The notes beneath the pieces are model-generated. The model was not told the origin of the DNA, ran no database searches, and was given only the letters and a program-made list of their open reading frames with translations. A program made the translations under genes and the position numbers. A stretch of 64,000 nt of DNA, taken from contig CM057349.1 of NCBI GenBank assembly GCA_030015575.1, forward strand, positions 257,667,077 to 257,731,076, in the 5' to 3' direction. Below, piece after piece: positions 1 through 11,739 of this stretch. This DNA comes from Agapanthus africanus. Lineage: Eukaryota; Streptophyta; Magnoliopsida; Asparagales; Amaryllidaceae. Position 1 is the first letter of the stretch, and every line of letters begins with the position of its first letter.

Positions 1-111
1 TTTCTTTAAAATGGTTTAGATTTCTGAGCTTTTGGCTTACTTGAATTAGATGGGGTCCTATAGACTTCTTATGATTCAAGTGCCAGTCACGTGCTTTTTC
101 GGGTCGTGACA
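1..111 (+). mobile_element. 3' end of a Ty3/gypsy LTR (TGTAACG...TCGTGACA family)
   Basis: The last bases (TTTTTCGGGTCGTGACA) are the reverse complement of the terminus that opens H, F and both LTRs of G, so this is the 3' end of an LTR of that family in plus orientation. It is followed directly by copia LTR sequence, not by a primer site, so it is either a solo LTR or the right LTR of an element lying mostly left of the window. It interrupts the 5' LTR of element A; the uninterrupted version is seen near 23107. The right flank is gttgg; the matching left flank is outside the window. Confidence 0.85.
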
Positions 112-1755
112 GTTGGTTCACCTAAGATAGTATACAGGTGCTCATTGGGTTATGTGTATACCAGACGGACTCGCCGGGAACATGCTAGTTGGTATTATAC
201 CTATTGTCAGATAGCAGTTCCCTGATGACATGTGTACAGGTTAGTCTATCGACCTGAGATCGTCATTTGTCTCGTGTGAGTTCCCACTGTGCTTTGATTA
301 CTACCCTACCACGGCTCAAAGGAGTCATGCAAACAGGTTTTAGTTGGGTACAGTCTCGAGCCACATAGAGGCAGTGAGCGGATCGTCAGGGGATTTGTCT
401 CTCCCGGTATTGTGGGTTGATGTCGCGGTGTGCACGGGTGGCCATCACCAGAAATCCTTAGCGAAGGTAGTCGAGAATTCCTAATCTAGGATCGGTAGTT
501 TCTCAGGTGGTGATGGGCTTCATACCGACACTAAGTATTGCATTATTAGGGGTCTGACTTTATCCACCCCCCTAGACCCGATATGCGATACTCATTGACG
601 AACGGACCGGACTGTACGGATATTGTCACTGTCAGGCTCAGTAGAGTTTCAGGATGAGTTCGCTCGTCGGCCTCCCTTTCGCTAAATACCTAGGTAGCCG
701 TTACGTACAGCTGGTGCCACTGACGTGCTTATGGTTAAATCCACTGCTAGCATATTGACGAGTCTTTGGAGTCCCACACAGAGTGTTTCCCTAGTTCGTG
801 CGAAACGTTGTAGAGGTCGTATGGTTTTTTGGCAGGGTTCGATCATATTCGTGCACTTGTGCACGAATCATGATCGGACGGATAATACTAGTGGGCTTTG
901 GTTTAAGCCGGATCCTAGTATTATATTGTTGGATTATTTTCGTCTCGTTGTATTCGTATTTAGTCGGAATATGGATGTAGGTATGTATATACAGATGAGG
1001 GGTATTCTTGTAATTCGTTACGAGTTTACTTTAGAAGATGACAATCTCTTTTTTGTTTAAACATTTGGTTTAATGTTTATTTGTGATAGAAATTGTGAGC
1101 ATAAGTTTTGGCCTAGGGCATTAATGGTGCATTTATTGTGGCATGTGCTCACTTGGTGACTCATGGTTTTGGGTTTGGTGTGAGATATTTTATCCTAGGA
1201 TTTTTCTTTAGCTCAAAAAATATCTCACAACACACTCACACAAAAATATAGGGCAACCATCTCTTTTTTCTTTGAGGCTTGCTCACTTGCTTTTTCTTTA
1301 AGGCAAAAACTAGTGCTCACAACTTTGATCACTTGGCTTCTTCTTCACCTCTACCCATACCCTCTCATGAGTTGATAATCCATGGGTGCTTTGAGACAAA
1401 ATGATCACACACTCTCTCTACTTCACCTTGGGCATCTAGGCTAGCAAACTTGATGTCCGAGTTGCTTCGGTTTAGAAGCGAGAGCCCGTATAAAGAATCC
1501 TCGACGTGGATCCTCTTCGACGAGGATGTCTGGAGAGCGAACTTGGTCGGGGCAACCGCGAGGAGCTTGGGACGGAGATTGAAGACCGAAGGACACGGAT
1601 CGATCGGTATAATCTCTAAACTCATCTTTGCATGTTTGCTAGTATAGGGTTTTTGGTTCGATCTTGTGCGGGTTTTGTTTACGCCAAAGTTTTGGAAGTT
1701 TTTGTTCCGCATTTGGCCACGGAAAGATGACCGGGGTGCCGGCAAAACCCCAACA
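112..1755 (+). repeat. Element A 5' LTR (right part)
   Basis: Matches 23107-24728 nearly end to end and finishes with CCCCAACA, directly before the primer site. The beginning of the LTR lies left of the gypsy insertion and outside the window. A 10-bp inverted repeat, ATTCGTGCAC/GTGCACGAAT, lies at about 846-867, and a short GGCTT/AAGCC hairpin follows. The small open frames across the LTR have no recognisable domain and are not annotated as genes. Confidence 0.9.
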
Positions 1756-1767
1756 TGGTATCAGAGA
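1756..1767 (+). other. Element A primer-binding site (tRNA-iMet)
   Basis: TGGTATCAGAGA begins one base after the LTR end and matches the 3' end of plant initiator-Met tRNA except at the last base. Reverse transcription of many plant copia and gypsy elements is primed there. Confidence 0.88.
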
Positions 1768-2007
1768 CACCCAAACACCTTAAACAAGCTAGTTGCGACA
1801 TTAGAATTCACGTTTTTTTCGGGCATCGAAAACTGTCAAAAAAACAGTCCCGAATTTTTAAGTTTTGAGATGTTTACACACCCCGCGGGCTCTCGGATTG
1901 AACCAAGAAGCCGCAGGGTGCTGCGTGGGCACCCCAGGGAGTCCCCGGGGGGACCAAACGGCTGGGCCCACTCCCCAAGACGACCACAAGGTGGTCTTGG
2001 TGGTGGG

Positions 2008-2043
2008 GACCCGAAACTGCCCCTGCATGGGCAGTTTCGGGTC
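2008..2043 (+). promoter_or_regulatory. Leader hairpin P0 of element A
   Basis: GACCCGAAACTGCCC pairs perfectly with GGGCAGTTTCGGGTC across a CTGCAT loop, about 240 bases after the primer site. B and E carry GC-rich hairpins of different sequence at a similar distance. It could be a dimerisation or packaging signal; that role is inferred. Confidence 0.65.
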
Positions 2044-2767
2044 TGCCTCACCCTCTGGAAATATCGTGGTGGACTCGGTGGTGGGGTACCCCCTCTAGGC
2101 CCCCAACTCGTAGTTAATTTCGTGCTCTAACTCCCCGCGAAGGTTCGGGCGCGTTTCGTTTTGATTCGGACCTCCGAATTGGCTCAAAACTCGACTTTTT
2201 GGATGTTTAGTGCACTTGGTTTTTGATCCTTAGTATATTTGGGATGTGCGCTAATTTTGTTTTGGAATTATAATGTCGTGACTTTGTTTGCATGCGTGAA
2301 TGTGTTGGTAACATTGTATAATTTCTATATGCTCAATTAGACGGGGTTACACACTTGATTCGGTTACTTGTTTCTGTGGATAAATCTGGTTATGGTTTCT
2401 GCGGATTGTCGTGATGGATAGCCTTAGGTGCAATGGTAGTGCAGTTTACTTTCATTTGTATATTTAATATTGCGGGATGAGCTTCCGATATGTGCACTGT
2501 CGTCACTGCCTGTTTGTATATTATTTGTTTGGGGTACGACCGGGTTGAGGTGGATGTCACCGTTGTACATATTTTCTTTTCTGTACTAGGATTACCACGC
2601 GGTGGAGTGCATGGATAGCCGGATTCTAGAGAGCAACGGGCCCGATTCTCATGGCATTGAGACGGAGGGGGCCTCACTCTAGAATTAGCGGGCTATTCGC
2701 CGCACTCGTAGGGGGTACAGATGACCCAAGGAGGGGTGCTCGAGTTACCGGATTCCGTGAAGTTTCG

Positions 2768-2800
2768 GGTGGCCCATTCACTTTGATGAAGGGGGCTGCC
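2768..2800 (+). promoter_or_regulatory. Leader helix P1 of element A
   Basis: GGTGGCCC (2768-2775) pairs with GGGCTGCC (2793-2800) using two G-U pairs, enclosing TTCA/TGAA. B and D have an equivalent helix with other bases at the same place, shortly after a conserved 'gacccaaggagggg' stretch. Confidence 0.5.
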
Positions 2801-3279
2801 TCACTTCTGGTTTTGGCGGGTAACTTGCCGCACTCGTAGGAGTCTAGGTTTTCATTGCATAGGCTATCCACACGACCAGGGGAACGTCGGGTTTCAGTTG
2901 CGGCTCAAAGGAAACCCGGGGCTCCCAAATTATCAGTATTGTTCTGTGATGCTTATTGCTTATCTGTGATGTTGCATTTATCACGCCTAGAGCGATTATT
3001 GTATATTGCTATATATATACTAGTAGATGTTGTATATGTTTTACACCCGCGCTAGTCCAATCCCCGCTCTGTCGTTAGTTAAGTAACCTAACGGGTGATG
3101 ACGAGACCCAGTGGCGAATGCGGATGGCATATACGTACATCATATTTTCGTTCTTTTGTGGTGTGATTAATTGATGGGACTGCGTTGATTCAGATCAATG
3201 CAAGGAAAATATACCTATTCGATATTGTTGGAACAACTTTAAAAAGCTATTATTACAAGGTAATTTTCTTTTATTTTGC

Positions 3280-3500
3280 ACAGCGGTATTCGGTTATGAA
3301 TATCCAGCACCTCATTCGACGAGGCAAGGGCCGAGATCCCTTAATCGGGAGTGACCCCTTGGGCAGAAGTTTGCGTCAGGGTAATAACTTCACTATAGTC
3401 GATTACTTTTTGCTTTGCATCGCGGTATTCAGTGAGAATATCCTGCACCTCATTCTACGGGGAAAGAGCCGAGATCCCTTCACCGGGAGTGACCTCTTTA
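3280..3500 (+). promoter_or_regulatory. Leader module M, two tandem copies, element A
   Basis: Each copy has a GGTAT/ATATCC hairpin, a CCTC/GAGG-type hairpin with a TCG-like loop, and a closing helix around a nearly constant core (CCGAGATCCC...GGGAGTGAC). The closing helix is CAAGGG/CCCTTG in copy 1 (3325-3330 with 3356-3361) and AAAGAG/CTCTTT in copy 2 (3463-3468 with 3494-3499), so both sides change together. Confidence 0.6.
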
Positions 3501-3575
3501 GCAAAGGTTTTCGCCACTATATATTTGTAAAATGCTATCCGGTTCCTTCAACGATATCAAGTTCATTACGTTAAA

Positions 3576-3593
3576 GGTTTTTTGTCAAAAACC
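3576..3593 (+). promoter_or_regulatory. Leader hairpin GGTTTT/AAAACC of element A
   Basis: A six-pair hairpin directly before a strongly conserved CGTAGCCCTCCGT stretch. The same hairpin with different loops is in B, D and, shortened, E. Confidence 0.5.
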
Positions 3594-3640
3594 ATTCGTA
3601 GCCCTCCGTCATTTCAGACGGGTAGCACTTAGTATTCATG

Positions 3641-3850
3641 CTATGTTTGTTGGCCTTCGACAAAGCATAGTGTATGATAGCGGCTTGTTACCTTTCTGTT
3701 GCATAGATAGATGCGTTGGTTTAGGACAGTCGTACAGCCTTGTTGGCCTTCGTCAAGGGCGAGTACGGATGGGTTCAAATTAACCTGGACAATGACGGGT
3801 AGAACTTGACATGTGACTTATGATTTGTTGGCCTTCATCAAGGTCATAAG
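3641..3850 (+). promoter_or_regulatory. Triple stem-loop array of element A
   Basis: Three stem-loops: CTATG/CATAG (3641-3645 with 3666-3670), CGTAC/GTACG (3731-3735 with 3763-3767) and CTTATGA/TCATAAG (3817-3823 with 3844-3850). Each encloses TTG...CAA pairing and a TTGGCCTTC loop holding the palindrome GGCC. The same three-part array occurs in B, D and E with different stems. Confidence 0.65.
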
Positions 3851-4140
3851 AGCATGGGGTAAAAATCACATCGGGAGTTTCAAACATACAGAAAACTTTC
3901 CAGGCATGCGCATACCTTCGGGAGTGTGATAACATGAGTGGATTCCATCAGGTTATCATGCAATGATAGTTGGATTCCGATACCCATTGATGAGTTGGTT
4001 TACTCCTCGGGTGATTTTAGATGATCCCGACTAATTCTTCTTTCAGGTTTGGAGGAGAATTTGAGGATACAGTGGGAGACATCCTGATTAGATAAAGTGA
4101 TTGACCATTCTGATCTAGGTTAGAGTGCACACAAAGTGCT

Positions 4141-4181
4141 TCTTTTCTCTCTCTCTCTCTCTCTCTCTTTGACAGCGACCA
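4141..4181 (+). promoter_or_regulatory. (CT)n tract and AG|CGACC site before gag start, element A
   Basis: A pure CT-rich run (about 4141-4170) is followed by GACAG and then CGACC and ATG at 4181. All five copia elements have a pyrimidine tract, then AG|CGAC, then ATG within about 12 bases. This looks like a plant 3' splice site or a translation-enhancing tract. No donor site could be picked with confidence. Confidence 0.5.
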
Positions 4182-5153
4182 TGTCCCGACCCTAGACTAT
4201 AACTCAGTAACCAAGTTAACCGAACTTTCTTAAAACACTGGTTTTTGGATTTTCAGAGTTGCATACTTCATTGCTACTCCTACTTTTACCCTTTGCTTTT
4301 CTTCGGAACATTCCGTATCACTACGAAGATCCACAGTTATTGGATATGACCATCGTATAGTTACATACGAACTCGAAGAAACTTGTTTCAGATTCGAGGA
4401 TGGTTTCCAGTTCTGGAGAAATTGAATAGGACTATTCAGTTGTCTTTTCCTTTTACCTTCTCTCAGATTGTGAGAGCTCCTAGGATTAGGAGAGGGTACA
4501 TCTATTGCGCTTATTGGATAGTCTTCTTCCAAACTATAGGCAGGTGCCGAAAGCTAGGGAAAGAAGAAAACCAATTAGCCTAAGTGTGGTGTATAGGAGG
4601 TAATAAGTAAAGACGGATAAAGGGATTAGAAAGAGGGCAAAGACAATTGCGACTGCTATCATTCACGACCAAACCACGTATTTCATCGCCACTCCTACTT
4701 CACCTTTGTATTTCTCTCGAACACCCCGTATCACTACGAAGATCCACAGTTATTGGATATGACTATCGTATAGTTACATACGAGCTCGAAGGAACTTGTT
4801 CCAGTTCGAGGATGGATTCCGGTTCAGGAGAAATAGAATAAGGATTATTCAGTTGTCTTTTGTCACGACCCGAAGTACGGAACATGACCGGCACATAAAC
4901 TACGAACGTCTCGAGGCGTACGTAATCTAAGTAAACCGAAAACCCAGAAATCCAAACCAAGAAAAGATGTAGAGTGCAGGAAAAACCAACTTAAAGCAAG
5001 TAGTTTCAATAGCATAAGCCGAAATTATGCGGTTTTTAAAAACATCAAAAATTTCCTAAAAATTTCGGCAGAGACTCCTTTGTAAAAACTGGCTCTCAAA
5101 CGGGATACAACATGAATAGTATACGAAATCAATAAAAAGGCATCCCCAAGCGG

Positions 5154-5177
5154 GAGCTAGCTCTTCGTCAAACGACG
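5154..5177 (-). promoter_or_regulatory. LTR palindrome and small hairpin in H
   Basis: The perfect palindrome GAGCTAGCTC (5154-5163) is followed by CGTC/GACG (5166-5169 with 5174-5177). In F, G and J the palindrome is unchanged while the neighbouring stem is CGCC/GGCG. Confidence 0.5.
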
Positions 5178-8100
5178 GTCACAACCACACAAGCAATATA
5201 ATATACAACGCCAACGGCGAGGATCAAAAACTCAAAAGGAAACTCAAAACCACAAGAAATCCGCAGAAATATAACGCGCGACTCTAAGGTCGAAGGAATA
5301 ACCTTACTGGTCTCTATCTCAAAATAAATACATGTTTGGTTGATTGAACATCTAGATACAACAGAATAATGACATACAAGATATAATGATGGGTGCGATA
5401 CAAATAAACCCACCTACTAGCAAGTCACCCGGAAATGGAAAGAGTGCCAGCAAGCCGTAATGAAACCTGTACGGCGAAACCTGCAAGAACTGTGGCACAA
5501 CGGGGGTGAGTTGCCAACTCGTGAGTAGAAAAACATCTACGCACAGAAATCGCATAAATAACGCAACCTAGGTCAATGATCATAATATATCCTCAATTAT
5601 ATATATATGACATGCAGCCTATAACAATGGCTAGGGTAATATCTAACCCGAGTGTGATCTCATGTGCCCGTGTCAGTGCCTCAGGTAGCAATATATCATA
5701 TGAATGGGGTATGAATGCATGGAACAGAATGCATGTACTGACGAAAACTGCTTTCATAAATCAGTGAGATTTCTGTATTTTAAAAGTGAGGTACCATAAA
5801 TGAAATCAGCATAAAACAGTGCCCAGCATCGACACAAAACAAGTGTCCAAATATCTCGATATCTCTGTATCACAATCGCTGTATCTCAATATCTCAAATC
5901 ACAATATCTAGGGCGCCGTCAATCCAGACCGGCCCCTACCATCCATCTCAAGACCACGACGGTATCCTCTGGATATCCGACGCGTCGGGTAATATCACCG
6001 GTCGGTAGTGCTCCCCTGCCGGGCTCAACGTCAACAACACATTCCTCTTGCCCCGGGGTACCGCACCGGGCCCACCATGTACCCGAAACGGTTCCTCCAC
6101 TCCTCGAATCGGGTCTCGAAATCCATCAGCAAACTCATGGTGGACGACTCATACATCATGGGAAAACCGCACTTTTTATTTTAAAAGAGAGAAAAGGTTT
6201 ATTTATGTTTTTGCGGTTTTCCTCCAAATCCAAGAAATCTCATGAAATCCGAATCCAAGTCATCAATAGCATGTAAACAGTGAATATAGGCATGAGAATC
6301 CATGAATGCGACACAACAGTGAATAATAACATGCATGAAGTAGTAGGCAATAACTACAATGTCTAACTAGCATATAAGGCAAGTACACTAATATCATGTC
6401 TAAACTATTAGCTAACAACCTATGTCAAATGAAATAGTATTTTCTAAAGTGTTCGTGACATGGCAATTACCGATGAAAATGTGTGTGAGCCGGCAAGTAA
6501 GTGTACGTGGTACATACGCGTCATCGGTAATGGTGCTGGTGTCCTAACAGCATGATATCAATAATGAAATATGAATTACAATAAGTATGCGATGCGGAGC
6601 AACAACAATAATATGCAGGAGCTGAATATTAGACACAACGGTAACTAAACTGCATTACCCTAATATAAGTCCTACAATAGCGCCTTTTGAAATAACACGA
6701 ATCGCGGTGTTTTGAAAATAAGGGCTACGGTGTTTTTAAGAAAAGACACGTCTTTTGAAATATCCGTAGAATCCCTTGACCTGTCTTTTAAAATACCCAC
6801 GATTCGTTAGTTTTGAAATAGGTAGGAGTCTAATCTAGTCTAACAACTACACTAAACTATACGGCTGAACTAACAGGTAAGGAAACCGTCTAACATCTGA
6901 GTCGATATATATATAAACATATATATATATTAGTCGGTGATCCCGCCTCGATAATATCACATCCGATACCATATCTATAATCAGATATTCCTAAGTCAAG
7001 AGTGCGGATCTATCATCAATATATAGCTCGTACGTAAATCCGTCGTACGGCATCCCCACATCTGGGTATGGGTCAATATCACATTCATCACACTATTCAT
7101 CTGGTATCCCCTTTATCAAAGATCATAATCCGGGTACGGATCTATGTCTAGAACAATTCTGATACCACCTACGTATGCATGCACGTGTGTGAAACACTAC
7201 GTCAAAGGACCCGCTACAACGTCATGTCGTATCTCAAATACGAATCCTGCCATATCACCGAATTCACAACCTCAATACAATTCTCATCGACTCATCTCAA
7301 ACCCAAGTATCATCTTCAAATCCGTATGTGAACACATAGTCCCATACCCATGTGAACACATAACTATGTATTCCTGAATAAGCACAAATGAAAGAAGAAA
7401 GTATGCAAGTATGGGTGGGTGTGTGCATACGTGGTGCGACCACTACTCTAGGGGTTCGCGACACTAAATATCCAAGAACACCAAATATCCATATTATCAT
7501 CAATGCACTCAAACAATATATAAACAATATATATATATGTGTGTATACGTATTCGTATACATCACCACGAACTGCGGGGGTGCTATACGCCATCCACCCG
7601 ACTTCTCCCCGTAGATATAAATCTACTCACCTGGTCCTCGCTCGCCGGTGCCGACGTCGCCTCGCGCTTGCTTGTCGTCTCGAAGTCCACATGGGGTACC
7701 TACATATCATAACGCACCGTATCGCATTAAAATCCGACTCATGACCAAAACTACTCACGAATCCCACATAGGTCAAAACATATGGTTTGCTTTCTCAAAT
7801 CAACCCCAAAACCCTCGACATTGGTGTACACACGCTGATTGATCGAGAAAAACACCAAACGTACCAATCGTTGTTTTATAAGTCACTAAAAATATATGAA
7901 ATAGGATGCAAATCATCAAAACCAACAAATTGATCAAATCGGTTTATTTCCAAAAAGCCTAGTAAAAGGGTCGTTAACCGTTTTACTACAAGTCTTGATG
8001 TTTTAGCAAACTAGTGGTCACAATACTCACTAATTATCTTAGTTAGGCCACATAAACATTTACTAGATTTTTAATCTTGCTAAATTATATTAAACCAAAA

Positions 8101-8528
8101 TCTAGTTAGCAAAAGTTACCTTTTTAGTTCAAAACTTGGTGTTTTAACCAATCTAAATATTTTAACAATTCTAGTGGCTATAATGTTCATTAAACATCTT
8201 AATTATGTCATACCAATGTTAATTAGATTTTAAAAACACTCATTTCCATCAATTCTAAAAAACCTAGTTTGCAATATTTGTACAATTATTACAATTTTAA
8301 ACTAACAATTTGCAAACTAGCAATTAGATTAGTTTTAACAAGTTTTAAGATGCTAGCCCATATCACACAACCATGCACAATTGATCACAACCCAACTCCA
8401 AAACAAAAACCTAACTTGAATTTCAAACCCTTCTCTTGAAAGTTAAATTTTAATTAATTCCATAATAAAACATCTAATTACAACTAGATTCAAGCATACA
8501 ATTAACAATTAACAAATTCAAATGAAAC

Positions 8529-8534
8529 TTTATA
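8529..8534 (-). promoter_or_regulatory. Candidate TATA box of LTR H
   Basis: The minus strand reads GAGGTATAAAG about 860 bases from the LTR start. GAGGTATAA recurs at an equivalent place in F, both LTRs of G and L, which makes it the best core-promoter candidate. Confidence 0.5.
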
Positions 8535-9624
8535 CCTCATGATCAAGAGATCAAACATGAAGCTTAGCCTTCCAAACTTGCTTCCATCCCCCAAGATCCA
8601 TACTAAATTGGCTAAAGAATAATGGGTAAAGCTTGGATTTGGAGTTTGCTTTGAATTTGTGAGTAAATTTGTGGATTTTTGATGGAATTTTGTGATGAAA
8701 TGAGAGGGGTAAAAATGGGGGGCTGCACAAAGGGGGGCTCGGCCATATTTGGTGAGGGAGAGAGAGAGATGGGGGGTCTCAAAGTCAACACAAAACCATA
8801 CTCTAATTATCTAGTTCCATACTTTATTTCTTTAATGTTTTCATTTTCCATTTCATCATTTTTCTTTCATTTGATTTGTTTAATTGGAGGGGAGAGTGGG
8901 GAGGGGCTGCTGAATTTCAGCACTAGAGGGGAGGAAAAATGGGGGGTGTGAGTGTGGGTGTGTGTGTAGCAAGTTCCAAGTGAAGAAAATACCCCCATAC
9001 CTCAAATACCTAATTTATTTTCACAGAACAAGCAATTTTTCTTCAATATTTTCTAACACCGTTTGACAGTTTCATTTTATTTCAAAAACAACATGTTAAA
9101 ATTTTGTTTAATGTGTTATGATACACAAAATTCGTTTCAACCCATTCCAGTTTGTAATTTTTCCTAATTAAATGTATTAGTGACGGCTTAAAATAATAAT
9201 AAAATAATTTTTTTCAGAAAATTTGAAATTTCACCAGTGGCTCAATAAACACCAAATACTAGCAATTACATAGCTAGAAAATGTATATTTAATTTTTATA
9301 ATAAGATATTTGTATTTTGACTTTTTACAGAAAACCCCCTTATTTTACCGTTTTTTCGAAATTTCACCGAAACGATTTTCAAAACGTTACATCTTTAATC
9401 TTTACCTTCTCTCAGGTTGCGAATACACCTAGGATTATGAGAGTACACCTATTACGCTTATTGGATAGTCTTCTTCCAAACCATAGGCTGGTGCCGAATG
9501 GTAGGGAAGGAAGAAAACCATTTAGCCTAAGGGTGGTGTACAGAAAGTAATGAGTAAAGACAAATAAAGGGATTTGGAGAGATGCCAAGGAAATGTAAGG
9601 TTACAGTCGTGAATCTGATAATGG

Positions 9625-11739
9625 AAGAGGCATTACTAGGAATACCCGGATACCCCTTCGAAACATTTTCATGTTTCGGTTTCACTATGCGTCGTTAATT
9701 GAAAACTGATTTCCGAATTAGATCCTTACTCCAGGGTATGCATTTACCAGAATTCTCACATCTGTATAGTTTTATAGATGATGAGTGGGAGTAAGTTATT
9801 GGGAATTAGGTGATCATCCTCATTATATCGGAATTCGTTGTAATTGGTGATATTTGAGGAAATCGCCTGGGGTTTTTGCCTGATGGCAAATATTTGGTTT
9901 TGAATATCCGTTGTTATGCACCAATTTCAAATTGATATATCTGTACGTTTATTTTATAAAGTGAGATATAACTTTTTGAAATTATGTCCATGATATTTGC
10001 CTATATCAGTTGATGGTTAGGTAAGGAGCATTTAACAGCGGTGTAATTCTTCTTAACCATAAGTACAGTTTTCAACCTATGACGCACAGGGTTTGAGTTA
10101 TTCAACTCAGGGGACTTATACAAAATATTGTATGTTGTCCAGTGTCCATTGGAACAGAAGGGTTGGTCCTCGTACTATATTCTGTTTACTTGTGACTTCT
10201 CTAGTTTTTAGACAAGTGTTTCGTAGAAATACAAGGTCCAAGTTTTAAGAAGTTATAGGTACAAGATTAAAGTAGAGAACCATGTGTTGCAAGTATCAGG
10301 ATTCTTCAAGGCAACCGAAGATGTAGATACTTGTATTTGGTATTCAGTTGATAGTAATGGTTTTGAGAACTTGCTTCTCTTTCAGGTTACTCATATCTGG
10401 ATGCACTCCTAAGTTGAGTAATGATGATCGGCCTCTCTCCATTCAGTTGACATGCACTGGAGACAGCTACATGATTTGAATCTGGTTCCAATTAAATCAG
10501 TGCCTATATTTCTATATTGTATATAGAATGGTTCATATCTTAACGATGTTAAGGGATATGGAGTTGTCCGGCTTATGCTTAAAACCAGACTCTAGATGAC
10601 TCAAGGCACGTTTCTATAATGGCAGTTTATGGGTTAACCCGGGCTATGACGAGGGTTAACTTTCTACCATCTGCAAGATCAATAGTGATATTGTTCTTAA
10701 CTCGCCATAGTTTTAGTAAAATGGATTTTTTCAGAAAACAGTAGTGGGAGTATGGTAGAACTGGAAGTGATTCCAGAACCACAAACGATTACTGAAAATT
10801 TAATAGAACCTATAGATTCAATCAGGATTGACATTCTATTAGCCACTCCGCAGATATGGTGGGTAACCTCAGGCACCCGAGGGGTACTTCGGTATCCTCA
10901 AAGACTGTGACAAGGAGGTTTTTGTTTACCCAGACTTGCCATTACTGCTGTTCTAGACTATGAGATCTGGATGGACGATGAGTACAACGTCGTTCTAAAC
11001 TAGCTTTAGAAGTGCACGTGTATATGACTCTGCTAGAGGGTTGTTGTAGTCAGTGGGAGCAGCGGAAGCATAGTGGACAAGTAGCTTATGTCTATTTATA
11101 GACTACAGCAAGTATAGCGGAGATAGATCATCTATTTTTGATGTGAAAGTCATAGTCTTTGACTTCATCAGAATAGGAGATGTATCTGTTAAGAAGGTAG
11201 TAGGGTGTCATGTCCTGGTATTTGTATGACATGCACATTGTAGGAAATGAAATTCCTATACTACGATCGGTTATACTGTGGTTGTCACACAGTGGTTTCT
11301 CCACATAGGATATGGATATAATATCAGGCATTCTGGTTACTAGATCTATGGTTTTAGATCTAGATTTGGGTAGTTTCCCAATCGGGGTAGTTAGACAGTA
11401 TTCTAAACGTGTTTTAGAATGGACGACTCCTGGCATGGTGGTGCACCTGTAGGTGATGGAGTCACCTTCTCTAAAGGTGTCTTACAGACTAAAGGGGAGA
11501 GGGATGTCCATGATTGGCATATCACTTGCTTAGGCAATTAACTCAATCATGAAATGTCAAGTACCACACCAGATGTTGTTTTTGCACTAGATGCAATAAG
11601 TTTATATTAATCAAATCTTGGAGAAACGTTCGAAAGCAGTTTATGAACATAAGTGGATGTTCTAAGGATCTGATAATGGCAGCCTCCTTCGGGAGATGGT
11701 TATCTTTCCAGGCTTCCAAGGTGACCTGGATGACAGAGT
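9625..11739 (+). pseudogene. Element A decayed gag-pol remnant, left part
   Basis: Heavily decayed copia coding sequence. Recognisable islands align with the spacer between integrase and reverse transcriptase in B (near 10745-10860) and with the RT region around the catalytic YVDD motif (near 11150-11270). A weak integrase-end match lies near 10420-10580. The region before about 10380 has no motif I can name. It is broken many times and shortened by deletions relative to B. It is cut at 11739 by element B and continues at 22303. Confidence 0.65.

Larger units (their letters stand above)
1768..4170 (+). other. Element A leader (untranslated, structured)
   Basis: About 2.4 kb between primer site and the gag start position, with no recognisable coding domain. 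It starts GC-rich and contains a perfect 15-bp inverted repeat (2008-2022 with 2029-2043, 6-base loop). Farther on are a helix at 2768-2800, two copies of a three-helix module (about 3280-3500), a GGTTTT/AAAACC hairpin (3576-3593) and three stem-loops (3641-3850). Near the end are a GTGGGAG tract (4071-4080) and a hairpin at 4086-4115. The same items in the same order occur in B and D, and most of them in E. Confidence 0.7.
4861..9391 (-). mobile_element. Solo LTR H, Ty3/gypsy TGTAACG...TCGTGACA family
   Basis: On the plus strand it runs TGTCACGACCCG...AACGTTACA, so the LTR is in minus orientation. It is flanked by a perfect 5-bp target duplication, tcttt (4856-4860 and 9392-9396). There is no primer site, polypurine tract or coding domain between the ends, so it is a single LTR left after recombination between the two LTRs of a full element. 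At 4531 bp it is longer than F (3071) or the LTRs of G (about 3.3 kb), and near its 5' end it is closest to L. It holds a candidate TATA box, the conserved GAGCTAGCTC palindrome (5154-5163), and long AT-rich stretches with no gene. Confidence 0.92.
4260..9600 (+). repeat. 413-bp tandem duplication in element A, second unit split by H
   Basis: Unit 1 is about 4260-4672. Unit 2 is about 4673-4860 and resumes after H at 9397, ending near 9600. The shared sequence includes 'cgtatcactacgaagatccacag' (shown in part), CGTATAGTTACATACG, TTACCTTCTCTCAG and a purine-rich GGAAAGAAGAAAACC-like tract. Because H and its target duplication lie inside unit 2, the duplication came first. The unit sits where gag would be expected, but I recognise no Gag motif in it. 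Confidence 0.75.

Noticed and set aside
725-1060. Open frame of about 110 codons near the left edge, with a similar one at 23806-24045
   Set aside because: It lies inside the two LTRs of element A, has no recognisable domain, and overlaps an inverted repeat; it recurs only because the LTR is repeated.
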